This document shows, in pieces, positions 9,146-17,933 of a stretch of 33,131 bases of DNA. The notes beneath the pieces are model-generated. The model was given only the letters and a program-made list of their open reading frames with translations. It made no database searches and was not told the DNA's origin. Source of the stretch: Clostridiales bacterium (GTDB lineage: Bacteria; Bacillota; Clostridia; Christensenellales; Aristaeellaceae); contig PITV01000005.1 of the NCBI GenBank assembly GCA_017577285.1, positions 1 to 33,131 of the forward strand. The letters run 5' to 3'. The first letter of the stretch is position 1. Each line of letters begins with the position of its first letter. A program made the translations under genes and the position numbers.

Positions 9146-9270
9146 TTTATATGAAACTCGTTCTCATATCAAACAGGAAAAAAATGGAAATTGATGGAAG
9201 ACGCGGGTTTGCACGGAGAACTGCTCCGAAAATGACTTTCAATAACGATCAAATCATATAAGGATCATAT

Positions 9271-10218
9271 ATGGGAAACGAGAATAAGATCAACTGGTAC
9301 CCGGGTCACATGGCCCGGGCTAAAAGGCTGCTCGGGGATCAGCTGAGCAGGGTGGATGTCATCATAGAACTGTGCGACGCGCGTCTGCCTTTCTCCAGCC
9401 GCAATCCAGATCTGATCAAAATGGGCAGGAACAAGCAGCGCATCCTTCTTCTGGGGAAAGCGGACTTGGCAGACCCCGCCGAGACGGCGAAGTGGGTGAA
9501 CCACTTCAAGAGTGAGGGCCTGCTCGCCTGTGCCGCCATCGATACCCGCCAGAAGGCGAAGACCGTGCTGCAGTTGATCGATAAAGCGGCGCAGCAGGCG
9601 GTGGAGCGGGCGGCGGACAGAGGCATCCGTAAAACAGTGCGCGCCATGGTGGTGGGTGTGCCCAATGTGGGCAAAAGCACCCTTACCAACCGTCTTCACG
9701 GCGCACCCATCGCCAAAGTGGGGGATATGCCCGGCGTTACCCGTGCCAACCAGTGGGTGAAGATCACGCCCTATCTGGAACTGATGGACAGCCCGGGTCT
9801 TCTGTGGCCCCGTCTGGATGATCCCCTGGCGGCACGGCGCCTTGCCTATATCGCCGCCATCAGGGATGAAGTACTGGATACTGACGCCCTCGCCATCCAG
9901 CTGCTGGAGGATATGTGCGAGGCGGCGCCCGCGGCGCTGAATGACCGCTTCAAGATCAAGGATCCCTCTCTTCGCGGAGTGGAGCTGCTGGATGCCGTCT
10001 GCAAAGGCAGGGGCTTCCTGATGAAGGGCGGCGTGTGTGATTACGACCGCGCCTGTGCTGTGGTGCTGGACGAATTCCGCGGGGGAAAACTGGGCCGCAT
10101 CACGCTGGAAAAATATCACCCCCGCGCTGAAAGGTCTGAAGCCGGTAGAGATATCCCTGCAGGACCGGAAACACCTGAAACAGCAGACAGCACGGAAGAA
10201 AACGATCCGGAGGAATAA
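9271..10218 (+). CDS. rbgA: Ribosome biogenesis GTPase RbgA (YlqF)
   Basis: Circularly permuted GTPase (315 aa) needed in Bacillus for late assembly of the 50S subunit. The N-terminal INWYPGHMARAK is the family hallmark. The permuted motif order is seen: G4 position LLGKADLAD (62-65), then G1 GVPNVGKST (129-137), G2 PGVTRA (154-159) and G3 DSPG (173-176). The C-terminal helical ANTAR-like RNA-binding region follows. Odd: the G4 motif, NKxD in B. subtilis RbgA, reads GKAD here, losing the Asn that contacts guanine. The last 30 residues are acidic and low complexity. Starts after AAGGA-like sequence; rnhB follows after 3 nt. Confidence 0.93.
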   Translation: MGNENKINWYPGHMARAKRLLGDQLSRVDVIIELCDARLPFSSRNPDLIKMGRNKQRILLLGKADLADPAETAKWVNHFKSEGLLACAAIDTRQKAKTVLQLIDKAAQQAVERAADRGIRKTVRAMVVGVPNVGKSTLTNRLHGAPIAKVGDMPGVTRANQWVKITPYLELMDSPGLLWPRLDDPLAARRLAYIAAIRDEVLDTDALAIQLLEDMCEAAPAALNDRFKIKDPSLRGVELLDAVCKGRGFLMKGGVCDYDRACAVVLDEFRGGKLGRITLEKYHPRAERSEAGRDIPAGPETPETADSTEENDPEE

Positions 10219-10221
10219 ACG

Positions 10222-10842
10222 ATGCGTCAATCCAGACAGGAAAGAATTTCCCAGCTGATGCTCACTGACGGCCCCCTGTATGATCAGGGTATCATCTTCG
10301 CCGGTATGGATGAGGCGGGAAGGGGCCCGCTGGCGGGAAATGTGTATGCCGCCTGTGTGGTCATGCCCCGGGAACCCCTCCTTGAGTGGGTGGATGACAG
10401 CAAAAAGCTGAGTGCCGTCCGCCGGGATCAGGTGTTTGATCAGATCATGAACACCGCTCTCTATGTGGGCATCGGCAAGGCCGATCCGGAGGAGATCGAT
10501 ACCATCAATATACTGGAGGCTACCAAGAACGCCATGCGCCGCGCGGCGGCGGACGCTCCCGCGGAGTTGTTTCTGATCGACGCGCTGGAAGGATTGGGGC
10601 TGAAGGGAAAAGAGAAAGGCATCATTCACGGGGATGCCATGTGCTATGCCATCGCGGCGGCCAGCATCATCGCCAAGGTGTCCCGTGACCGGGAAATGAT
10701 GGAAATGGACGTCCTGTACCCCGAGTACGGCTTCGCGAAGCACAAGGGCTACGGCACAGCCGAGCATATCGCGGCGCTCAAAAAGTACGGCCCCTGTCCC
10801 ATCCACCGCAGGTCTTTCATCGGGCATTTCGTTGAGTTATGA
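10222..10842 (+). CDS. rnhB: Ribonuclease HII
   Basis: Cleaves RNA in RNA-DNA hybrids and incises at single misincorporated ribonucleotides. Seen in order: GMDEAGRGPLAG with catalytic D30 and E31, VDDSKKLS, LIDAL with D120, HGDAMCYAIAAASIIAKVSRD with D138, YGFAKHKGYGT, and CPIHRRSF. All four acidic catalytic positions are intact. Length (206 aa) is usual. ATG 10222 follows CGGAGG at the end of rbgA. The stop overlaps yraN as ATGA. rbgA-rnhB adjacency is the classic Bacillota arrangement. Confidence 0.97.
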   Translation: MRQSRQERISQLMLTDGPLYDQGIIFAGMDEAGRGPLAGNVYAACVVMPREPLLEWVDDSKKLSAVRRDQVFDQIMNTALYVGIGKADPEEIDTINILEATKNAMRRAAADAPAELFLIDALEGLGLKGKEKGIIHGDAMCYAIAAASIIAKVSRDREMMEMDVLYPEYGFAKHKGYGTAEHIAALKKYGPCPIHRRSFIGHFVEL

Positions 10843-11171
10843 GCGAGTATCTGAAGGGGCTGCGGGGCGAGGCGCTGGCGGCGAAATATCTGAAAAAGCA
10901 GGGACTGAAGATCCTGGAAAAGCGTTTCCGTTACGGCGCGGGGGAGATCGATATCATCGCGCTGGACGGGGATACCGTGTGCTTTGAGGAAGTGAAGTAC
11001 CGCCCTGACGGCACGCTGGGAAGCGGAAAGCTGGCAGTTGATCAGAACAAGCGCCGCCGTATGCGCAGCGCCGCGGAGGGGTATCTGAAGACGCATCCCG
11101 CTGAGAAAGTGCGCTATGATATCGTGGAGATCATGGCGGCGGGAATCTCCTGGTATAAAAAAGCATTCTGA
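10839..11171 (+). CDS. yraN: YraN/UPF0102 family endonuclease-like protein
   Basis: Small protein (110 aa) of the UPF0102 family, with a predicted restriction-endonuclease-like fold. The nuclease-core residues are visible in GAGEIDIIALDGDTVCFEEVK: E36, D38, then E51-V52-K53. The family consensus is GEIDLIAxDGxxxVFVEVKxR, so this is a close match. The N-terminal GLRGEALAAKYLKKQG helix is also typical. Its role is not firmly established; it usually sits between rnhB and comM/dprA in Clostridia, as here. Starts at an ATGA overlap with rnhB. Confidence 0.9.
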   Translation: MSEYLKGLRGEALAAKYLKKQGLKILEKRFRYGAGEIDIIALDGDTVCFEEVKYRPDGTLGSGKLAVDQNKRRRMRSAAEGYLKTHPAEKVRYDIVEIMAAGISWYKKAF

Positions 11172-11219
11172 AACTGTGAAAAATATATGGTTGGGATATC
11201 AGTATAAGGAAAACCGGAT

Positions 11220-14200
11220 ATGAGAACGGATAAAAAAGAACAGAAAAAAACGCTTTTTACGAAACCGAAACGGAAGATATGGCTGATCGCCGCCGCTGTG
11301 CTGCTGACGGTCATCTGCCTGCTGGTCATTCTGCTTCCCAGGAACAGCACGGACAGGGCCGGGATCCTTGAGAACGGCGATTTTTCCCGTACAGACACGT
11401 GGGGCATCCCCGAGGGCTGGTATACCGAAGCCTGGTATGAAAGCGCCGATGTAACGGAGTTCTGCACCCGGGAGATCGATGGGAAGCCCTGCTTCTGCAT
11501 TACCAACTTTTCTGAGAATGACGCGCGTCTGGCGCAGTATGTGCAGGTGGAGCCGGACAGCATCTACTGTCTGCACGGCTATATCTGTGCCGAGGCGGAA
11601 GGCGGACGCGGAGCCAATTTCTCCATTGAGGGGCTGTACTGCTTTTCCGAACAGGTGTATTCCACCGGCGGAGAATGGAAGGAGATCACCTACTGGGGCA
11701 GGACCGGCGCTTCACAGACCGGGCTTACGGTTTTCCTGCGTCTGGGCGGGTACAGCGGAGAAGCTACCGGATCCGCTTGTTTCCGGGATGTGACGCTTAC
11801 GAAGGAAGACAGCCTTCCGGACGGCGTATTTGCTGATGAATGGTTTTCCTGGGAGGAATCCCAGGCTTATGAGGAGGAGACGGAGGCAGGCGGGAGCACC
11901 GCGCTGTCATCCATCATCACCATCCTTTTTTCAGCGATCCTGTATATCGTCTTTGCCGATATCCTTCTGGTATGGGCCCGCTATGACAGAAAGGATCTGA
12001 CCGCGTCCCGCTCTCCCGCGGGATATATCGCTGCGGCGCTGGTGCTGATCGCCGCTTTTGTCATACGCATGATCGTTGCTGTGCGCGTGACGGGCTATGA
12101 TATCGATGTGAATGACTTCACGGCCTGGGCCGGGGATATCCGCGGCACCGGAACGACCCGATTCTATACCACGGAGAGCTTCTGCGATTATCCGCCGGGA
12201 TATATGCTGGTGCTCTGGCTGACTTCCATATTCGGGAACGGCTCTCTGCTCAGCATCAAAATGCCCTCCATCCTGTGCGATTTTGCTCTGGCCGCCGCGA
12301 TCTGTCTGGCCGGCCTGAAGTATACCTCCAGGCGCAGGGCGCTGGTCATGAGCCTCATCTATATCCTTTGCCCGGTCACGGTATGCACCGGCGCCGCGTG
12401 GGGACAGTCTGATGCGGTCATGGCCCTGTTCCTGGGCATCAGCGTGATCCTCGCGATCCGGCACAACTGGGCATGCGCACTGCCTGTGTATACGGTTTCC
12501 GTGCTGATGAAGCCTCAGGCGCTCATGTTCGGTCCGCTGGGAGTTGCCGCGCTGATCCTGGATATCATCCTTGCCTTTGCTGAGAACAGAAAGAGTGATA
12601 AAACTGCTGACGGAAGCACCGGGAATGCCCCCTCTGTTCTGAAAAAGCGCCTGATCAGTACAGGCGCCGGTTTTGCGGCGTCCGCTCTGGTGCTGGGCAT
12701 CATTTTCCTGCTCTTTACCGATATGACCGCCCTGAAGCAGGGCGTGGGCATCAGCGCGCCGGAGCAGGATCCCGCCCGGACGGAGATATCCTATACCTTT
12801 GAATGCGATCAGGTACAGGTCTTTTATCACAACAGCGATGAGGTGGAGGAAGCCGATCCTTCCGGCGCCGCCGTATACTGCTGTTCGGACGGAAGCGTCC
12901 GCATGATGAACGGGGATGAACTGATCAGCTCCGGTTCCTGGCGCGTTTCCGGGAATACGGTGTATATCACGCTGGGAGAGGCTGTTTTCCAGACGACCGA
13001 TGACTTTGGCGCGGAGGAGAATCACTACCGTTCCCGCTACCGGCTCACCTGCTCGGTCGATACGGGCGAGGCCTCCTGCCTGTATACCTTCTCCTGCCGC
13101 GGACAGAGGGCTGACTGGCTGATCTGCCTGTACGGAGCCACCCTGTCCTCCTATAACTGCTGCAGTGTGAACGGCTGCAATCTGTTCTTCCTGCTGGGAG
13201 AGAACTGGAAGGACGCGGAGACCACTCCGGTCAGCACCATGATGGTGATCCTGTGCGCGCTGACCTTCATTCTGCCCTTTGCTTTTTGCTTTACCAGAGG
13301 CGGATATAAGCGCACCGCCCTGCAGTTGGGCGTCCTTGTGCTCGTACTGGGCGGATGCCTGGTTTATCTGCTCCTTTCCGCTTCCGGGAGCGGCATCATG
13401 TCTGATGACTGGGGCATGCTGATGATCATCCTCAGCGTGGGTCTGTCCCTGTGGCTGCTGGCGGGGGGACGGGATCTGCGCCATCTGCCGCTGGCGGGCG
13501 CTGTTCTGCTGCTGCTGCTTTTCAATACCGCCACCAAAATGCATGAACGCTATCTGTTCCCGGCCCTGATGCTGCTGGTGATCGCCTTTATCGTGGAAAA
13601 GGACCGCCGCATCATTTGGCTGCTGCTGGGCGTGAGCGCCTTCAGCCTGATGAACGTGGGCTGCGTGCTGGAGCGCAATATGCGCATCGGCGGCGTGGAC
13701 GGGCATCTGAGCGCGCCGGCTTTCGATATCGGAAGCGATACGGCATTTCTGGAATACATGTCTGCCGCAGGCAATTTCGTGTGCGCCATGCTGGGTGTAT
13801 GGATCGGCGCGGATCTGTGCCTGACAGGCGGGAGCCCGTGGGAGCTTTCTCCCTATACCCGCGGCAGGAAACAGCATCGGCTGCGCGATTCCCTGACCGG
13901 CTCTGAGGGCGGCAGCGGAAAACAGGAAAAGACCGGGCGCATGACCGGACGGGACTGGCTGATCATGGGCGTGGCAACAGTGCTGTATGCCGTGCTGGCG
14001 CTGACAAATCTGGGCTCGATGAAAGCGCCGCAGACAGAGTATACATACCGCGACTGTGCTGTTTTCGATCTGGGCGAGAGCCGCGATTTCATTCTGAAAT
14101 TCTATACCGATCCCGGCCGCGCCTCCGGCAAGCTGATGATCTCCACCGGGGAGGACGGTCAGAACTGGGAACTGTGTGCCGACAGGTATATCGACAATAT

Positions 14201-16304
14201 GGACGGCCTGGGCTGGAAAGCGTTTTCCGGCACCGCCTTCAGGGGAAGATATCTGAAGGTGGATTTCACCAAGTGCTATGACGCGAACATCGGTGAGTTC
14301 CTGTGCTATGACGCTGAGACCGGTGAGCAGATCCCCCTTGTTCTCGCATCGGGATTTGAGGGACACGCCGCCCTTTGCGATGAACAGGATGTGCTGGATC
14401 AGGCCGGAAGCGGACTGCTGGCCCGCACCCTGGCGGAGGATAACAGCGCTTTCCTGCCGGTTCCCGAAAGCTATTATGATCCCGCCTTTGATGAGAATGT
14501 CCTTGTCTTCGATCTGGGCAGTCACCGGAATTTCAAGGCGCTGTACTATTCCGGCATCCAGTGGGTGGAGAACTATACATTCAACCTTGTCACGGCGGAT
14601 TCTCCGGACGGCACCGGGCAGACCTATCTGTGCGAGAGCGCTGACGGCGACTGTTTCGGCTGGAAGTATGTCTGCGGCGGCTATGTGCTTTCCGGAAGGT
14701 ATCTCAGGGTATGTCTGGCGGGCTGCAGCGACATGAGCCTGTTCGAGTTCCTGTGCCGGGACGCGTTCACGGATGAGGTCATTCCCCTCACCCTGGTCTC
14801 CGGTCCGCGGGAGGCCGCGGTTCTCTGCGATGAGCCTGATACGCTGGAGGGAGAGCCCTCATGGTGGAACAGCACATATTTTGACGAGATCTATCATGCC
14901 CGCACGGCCTATGAGCATCTGCACGGCCTGAGGGTGTACGAGACCACCCATCCGCCCCTCGGAAAGGTCATCATAAGCTGGAGCGTGGGCATCTTCGGCA
15001 TGTGCCCGTTCGGGTGGAGACTGCCGGGCGCGCTCTGCGGCGTGTTCATGCTTCCCGCCATCTATATGATCGCGAGACTGCTGCTGAAGCGCCGGCGCTA
15101 CGCCGTGGGCGCCATCCTGATCCTGGCGCTGGACTGCATGCATTTCACACAGACGCGCATCGCCACCATTGACAGCTATGTGGTGCTGTTCATCCTCTGG
15201 AGCGTGTACTTTATGTTCTACTGGATGAAACAAAATTATTTCGGCACAAAATACTGGAAGACCTTTGTGCCGCTGCTGGCTTCCGGCGTCTTCATGGGAC
15301 TTTCCGTGGCAAGCAAATGGACCGGCTGCTATAACGGCATCGGCCTTGCCATCCTGTTCTTTGTTACCTGGATCTGGCGCTGCCTGCAGGTGAGAAAGGC
15401 ACGCAGGATGGTGCGGGAGGACGATTTTGATGATTGCGGCGATGAGCAGAGAGAGAAGATCCGCCGCACGGTCTCGTCCGGGCATCTGAAACTGTTCGGG
15501 ACGCTCCTTTCCTGCATCGTTTTCTTCATCCTCATCCCGCTTGTGATCTATTACATGTCCTATATCCCGTATTTCGCGTATGACGGCGGCGTTACTGTGG
15601 AAAAGGTGATTGTGGCCGCGGTGGGCAGGTATTTCACTACCGGTGAGGTGGGCGGAATGCTGGGCTATCACTCCACGCCGGGGCTGGGAATGGATCATTA
15701 CTTCTATTCCCCCTGGTATGAATGGCCCATCGATGCCAGACCTATGTGGTTCTATCAGGGCGTTTACGCCGATGGCAGCGATGTGGGCTCCACCATCATG
15801 ACCATGGGCAATCCCGCCGTGTGGTGGGGAGGCCTGCTGGCCATGCTCATCATGATCGTGCTGATCTATGTGTACTGCAGACGGCAGTGGTCCCTGAGGG
15901 GGAGCGACGCGCCGGCGGCGCTGAAGGACAGTCACAGCATGCAGTGGCTGCTGGTGGTCTTCGCGGTACAGTTCCTGCCCTGGACATTCGTGCCCAGAGG
16001 CACCTATATCTATCACTATTTCGCCTGCGTGCCTGTGATCATTCTGGCGGCCATGACCGTGCTGAGCACTTTTGAGGATATGTTCACGGCGCGGAGAGCC
16101 CGCATCGCGGCACCGGTATGCGCCGGAGTTCCGGAAGGGGCGGAAAAGCGGCCGGGATCGCCTGTTTTCCTCTGTATACTGATCGCCTATATCGTGCTTT
16201 GTCTTGTGATGTTTATCGCGTTCTTCCCCTATGCCAGCGGCATAGAAGTGAGCACCGGCTGGCTGGAGGGGATGCGCTGGTTCGATAACTGGCTGTGGTA
16301 CTGA
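11220..16304 (+). CDS. Giant multidomain membrane glycosyltransferase (Gpi18-like GT-C fused to PMT/GT39-like GT-C)
   Basis: A 1694-aa multi-pass membrane protein. Layout by residue: TM1 about 19-39; extracytoplasmic beta-rich domain about 45-200, carbohydrate-binding-like (NGDFSRTDTWGIPEGW); a first GT-C unit about 228-860 with D294/D296/D299, DYPPGYM (323), WGQSDAV (394), a KPQA segment (about 430) and KMHERYLFP (773), all typical of Gpi18-like mannosyltransferases, and interrupted by a soluble insertion about 512-640; two tandem beta-rich repeats 945-1060 and 1094-1210; a second GT-C unit from about 1215 to the end with FDEIYHA (D1222, E1223) and THPPLGK (H1244), the PMT/GT39 catalytic-loop motifs. 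It probably uses polyprenyl-phosphate sugar donors to glycosylate an extracytoplasmic acceptor; substrate unknown. Starts after AAGGAAAACC. It interrupts a conserved housekeeping block. Confidence 0.85.
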   Translation: MRTDKKEQKKTLFTKPKRKIWLIAAAVLLTVICLLVILLPRNSTDRAGILENGDFSRTDTWGIPEGWYTEAWYESADVTEFCTREIDGKPCFCITNFSENDARLAQYVQVEPDSIYCLHGYICAEAEGGRGANFSIEGLYCFSEQVYSTGGEWKEITYWGRTGASQTGLTVFLRLGGYSGEATGSACFRDVTLTKEDSLPDGVFADEWFSWEESQAYEEETEAGGSTALSSIITILFSAILYIVFADILLVWARYDRKDLTASRSPAGYIAAALVLIAAFVIRMIVAVRVTGYDIDVNDFTAWAGDIRGTGTTRFYTTESFCDYPPGYMLVLWLTSIFGNGSLLSIKMPSILCDFALAAAICLAGLKYTSRRRALVMSLIYILCPVTVCTGAAWGQSDAVMALFLGISVILAIRHNWACALPVYTVSVLMKPQALMFGPLGVAALILDIILAFAENRKSDKTADGSTGNAPSVLKKRLISTGAGFAASALVLGIIFLLFTDMTALKQGVGISAPEQDPARTEISYTFECDQVQVFYHNSDEVEEADPSGAAVYCCSDGSVRMMNGDELISSGSWRVSGNTVYITLGEAVFQTTDDFGAEENHYRSRYRLTCSVDTGEASCLYTFSCRGQRADWLICLYGATLSSYNCCSVNGCNLFFLLGENWKDAETTPVSTMMVILCALTFILPFAFCFTRGGYKRTALQLGVLVLVLGGCLVYLLLSASGSGIMSDDWGMLMIILSVGLSLWLLAGGRDLRHLPLAGAVLLLLLFNTATKMHERYLFPALMLLVIAFIVEKDRRIIWLLLGVSAFSLMNVGCVLERNMRIGGVDGHLSAPAFDIGSDTAFLEYMSAAGNFVCAMLGVWIGADLCLTGGSPWELSPYTRGRKQHRLRDSLTGSEGGSGKQEKTGRMTGRDWLIMGVATVLYAVLALTNLGSMKAPQTEYTYRDCAVFDLGESRDFILKFYTDPGRASGKLMISTGEDGQNWELCADRYIDNMDGLGWKAFSGTAFRGRYLKVDFTKCYDANIGEFLCYDAETGEQIPLVLASGFEGHAALCDEQDVLDQAGSGLLARTLAEDNSAFLPVPESYYDPAFDENVLVFDLGSHRNFKALYYSGIQWVENYTFNLVTADSPDGTGQTYLCESADGDCFGWKYVCGGYVLSGRYLRVCLAGCSDMSLFEFLCRDAFTDEVIPLTLVSGPREAAVLCDEPDTLEGEPSWWNSTYFDEIYHARTAYEHLHGLRVYETTHPPLGKVIISWSVGIFGMCPFGWRLPGALCGVFMLPAIYMIARLLLKRRRYAVGAILILALDCMHFTQTRIATIDSYVVLFILWSVYFMFYWMKQNYFGTKYWKTFVPLLASGVFMGLSVASKWTGCYNGIGLAILFFVTWIWRCLQVRKARRMVREDDFDDCGDEQREKIRRTVSSGHLKLFGTLLSCIVFFILIPLVIYYMSYIPYFAYDGGVTVEKVIVAAVGRYFTTGEVGGMLGYHSTPGLGMDHYFYSPWYEWPIDARPMWFYQGVYADGSDVGSTIMTMGNPAVWWGGLLAMLIMIVLIYVYCRRQWSLRGSDAPAALKDSHSMQWLLVVFAVQFLPWTFVPRGTYIYHYFACVPVIILAAMTVLSTFEDMFTARRARIAAPVCAGVPEGAEKRPGSPVFLCILIAYIVLCLVMFIAFFPYASGIEVSTGWLEGMRWFDNWLWY
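14052..14848 (+). repeat. Two tandem ~115-residue repeats inside the giant glycosyltransferase
   Basis: Copy 1 spans about 14052-14400 and copy 2 about 14499-14848. Both run VFDLG-x2-R-x-F, then GWK, GRYLxV, EFLCxDAxTxExIPLxLxSG, ALCDE or VLCDE, and D-x-L at the end. The pattern suggests a duplicated discoidin/jelly-roll-like extracytoplasmic module placed between the two catalytic membrane units. Similarity is at the protein level by eye; DNA identity is not high enough for a recent duplication. Confidence 0.7.
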
Positions 16305-16363
16305 TATGAAAAAGGGTACCGGAGCAGCCTTTGAAGAAACTTTGACCCGGAAGGAGGGATACC

Positions 16364-17899
16364 ATGCTGGCACGCGCGCTGTGTTATGCCCTGCAGGGCA
16401 TTGACGGCTGTCCTGTAACAGTCGAAACGGATATTGCCCCCGGCGGTTTCAGCTTTGCCATGGTGGGGCTGCCGGACGCCGCCGTGAGGGAGAGCCGTGA
16501 CAGGGTGTTTTCCGCCCTGCGCAACAGCGGCTACGCCTGTCCCGAAAGCCATGTGACCATCAATCTGGCTCCTGGTGATCTGAAAAAGGAGGGCGCGGCC
16601 TTTGATCTGCCCATCGCGCTGAGCATGATCTCCGCCAGCCGTCAGGCTGCACTGCCAGATCTCCTTAAGACCCTCACCCTGGGCGAGCTGGGGCTGGACG
16701 GCACCCTTGTTCCGGTGCGCGGCGTTCTGTCCATGGTGATCGCCGCCCGGGAGCAGGGCGTGGACAGCGTCATCCTTCCCGCGGGCAACGCGGCGGAGGT
16801 GCAGGCGGTGGAGGGCATGTATGTGTACCCCGCCTATACGCTGAAGGAGGTTGTGGATCATCTGAGCGGGAAAGCCCTTCTTGTGGCCCAGTGCCAGCGT
16901 TCCTACAGTGAATGCCTGACGGAGCGGACCGAAGCCTTTGACCTGTCTCAGGTCAGGGGGCAGCAGGGCGCCCGCAGAGCGCTGGAGATCGCCGCGGCAG
17001 GCGGTCACAATATGCTGATGATCGGCGTGCCCGGCAGCGGAAAGACCATGCTGGCCCGGTGTCTGCCGGGGATCCTGCCCGATATGACCGTGGAGGAAGC
17101 CTTTGAGGTCACCCGTATCCATTCCATTGCCGGGATGATCGCGCCGGGACAGGGCCTGATCACGAACCGCCCCTTCCGTACACCCCATCATTCGGCCTCC
17201 CTGCCTTCTCTGGTAGGGGGCGGCATGGACGCGAGGCCCGGCGAGATATCTCTGGCGCACAACGGAGTGCTGTTTCTGGATGAACTGCCGGAATACCCCC
17301 GCAGCGTGCTGGAATCCCTGCGTCAGCCCCTGGAGGACGGTTTTGTCACTGTTTCACGCGCCAGGGCGCACACGCGGTATCAGTGCCGCACCATGCTGGT
17401 GGCGGGCATGAACCCCTGCCCCTGCGGATATTACGGAAGCCGTACCCGTCAGTGTCACTGCTCCGATCACGAGATCCGAAAATATCTGGACCGGGTATCC
17501 GGACCCATGCTGGACCGTATCGATCTGCAGCTGGAGGTGGATGCCGTTCCCGTCAGCGAGATACAGACATCCGCTCCCTCCGAGTGCAGCGCAGCCGTGA
17601 GAGCGCGGGTGCAGGCCGCCCGGGAGATGCAGCGCGGACGCCTGAAGGACAGGGAGATGTTCGCCAACGCCCAGATGGACAACAAGGCGATAGAAGAATT
17701 CTGCGCGCTGGACAGCGCGGGACAGAAAATGCTGGAAACGGCTGTGGACAGGATGCATCTGAGCATGCGCGGCTATCAGCGGGTGCTGAAGGTGGCCCGC
17801 ACCATCGCCGATCTGGCGGGAGAGGAACAGATACGTTTGCCTCATATCGCCGAGGCCATCCAGTACCGCACCGCGGATAACAAATACTGGGGAAGGTAA
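16364..17899 (+). CDS. comM: YifB/ComM-family Mg-chelatase-like AAA+ ATPase
   Basis: AAA+ ATPase of 511 aa. N-terminal Lon-like S5 fold domain (FSFAMVGLPDAAVRESRDRV, then NLAPGDLKKEG), then the AAA+ core with Walker A GVPGSGKT (K227), Walker B VLFLDELPE (D306, E307), the family signature MNPCPCGYYGS followed by CHCS, and a C-terminal Mg_chelatase_C helical domain ending YQRVLKVARTIADL. ComM in Vibrio and Haemophilus is a helicase that aids branch migration in natural transformation; the role in Bacillota is less clear. Adjacent dprA supports a DNA-uptake or recombination role. Starts behind AAGGAGGG. Confidence 0.93.
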   Translation: MLARALCYALQGIDGCPVTVETDIAPGGFSFAMVGLPDAAVRESRDRVFSALRNSGYACPESHVTINLAPGDLKKEGAAFDLPIALSMISASRQAALPDLLKTLTLGELGLDGTLVPVRGVLSMVIAAREQGVDSVILPAGNAAEVQAVEGMYVYPAYTLKEVVDHLSGKALLVAQCQRSYSECLTERTEAFDLSQVRGQQGARRALEIAAAGGHNMLMIGVPGSGKTMLARCLPGILPDMTVEEAFEVTRIHSIAGMIAPGQGLITNRPFRTPHHSASLPSLVGGGMDARPGEISLAHNGVLFLDELPEYPRSVLESLRQPLEDGFVTVSRARAHTRYQCRTMLVAGMNPCPCGYYGSRTRQCHCSDHEIRKYLDRVSGPMLDRIDLQLEVDAVPVSEIQTSAPSECSAAVRARVQAAREMQRGRLKDREMFANAQMDNKAIEEFCALDSAGQKMLETAVDRMHLSMRGYQRVLKVARTIADLAGEEQIRLPHIAEAIQYRTADNKYWGR

Positions 17900-17933
17900 G
17901 GATCCCGGACATGTCTGATACGGGAGAATGTTT

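Noticed and set aside
11931-14525. 864-codon open frame on the - strand opposite the giant glycosyltransferase
   Set aside because: Low-complexity Gln/His/Ala/Arg-rich shadow with no motifs; the + strand frame has coherent membrane segments and catalytic motifs.
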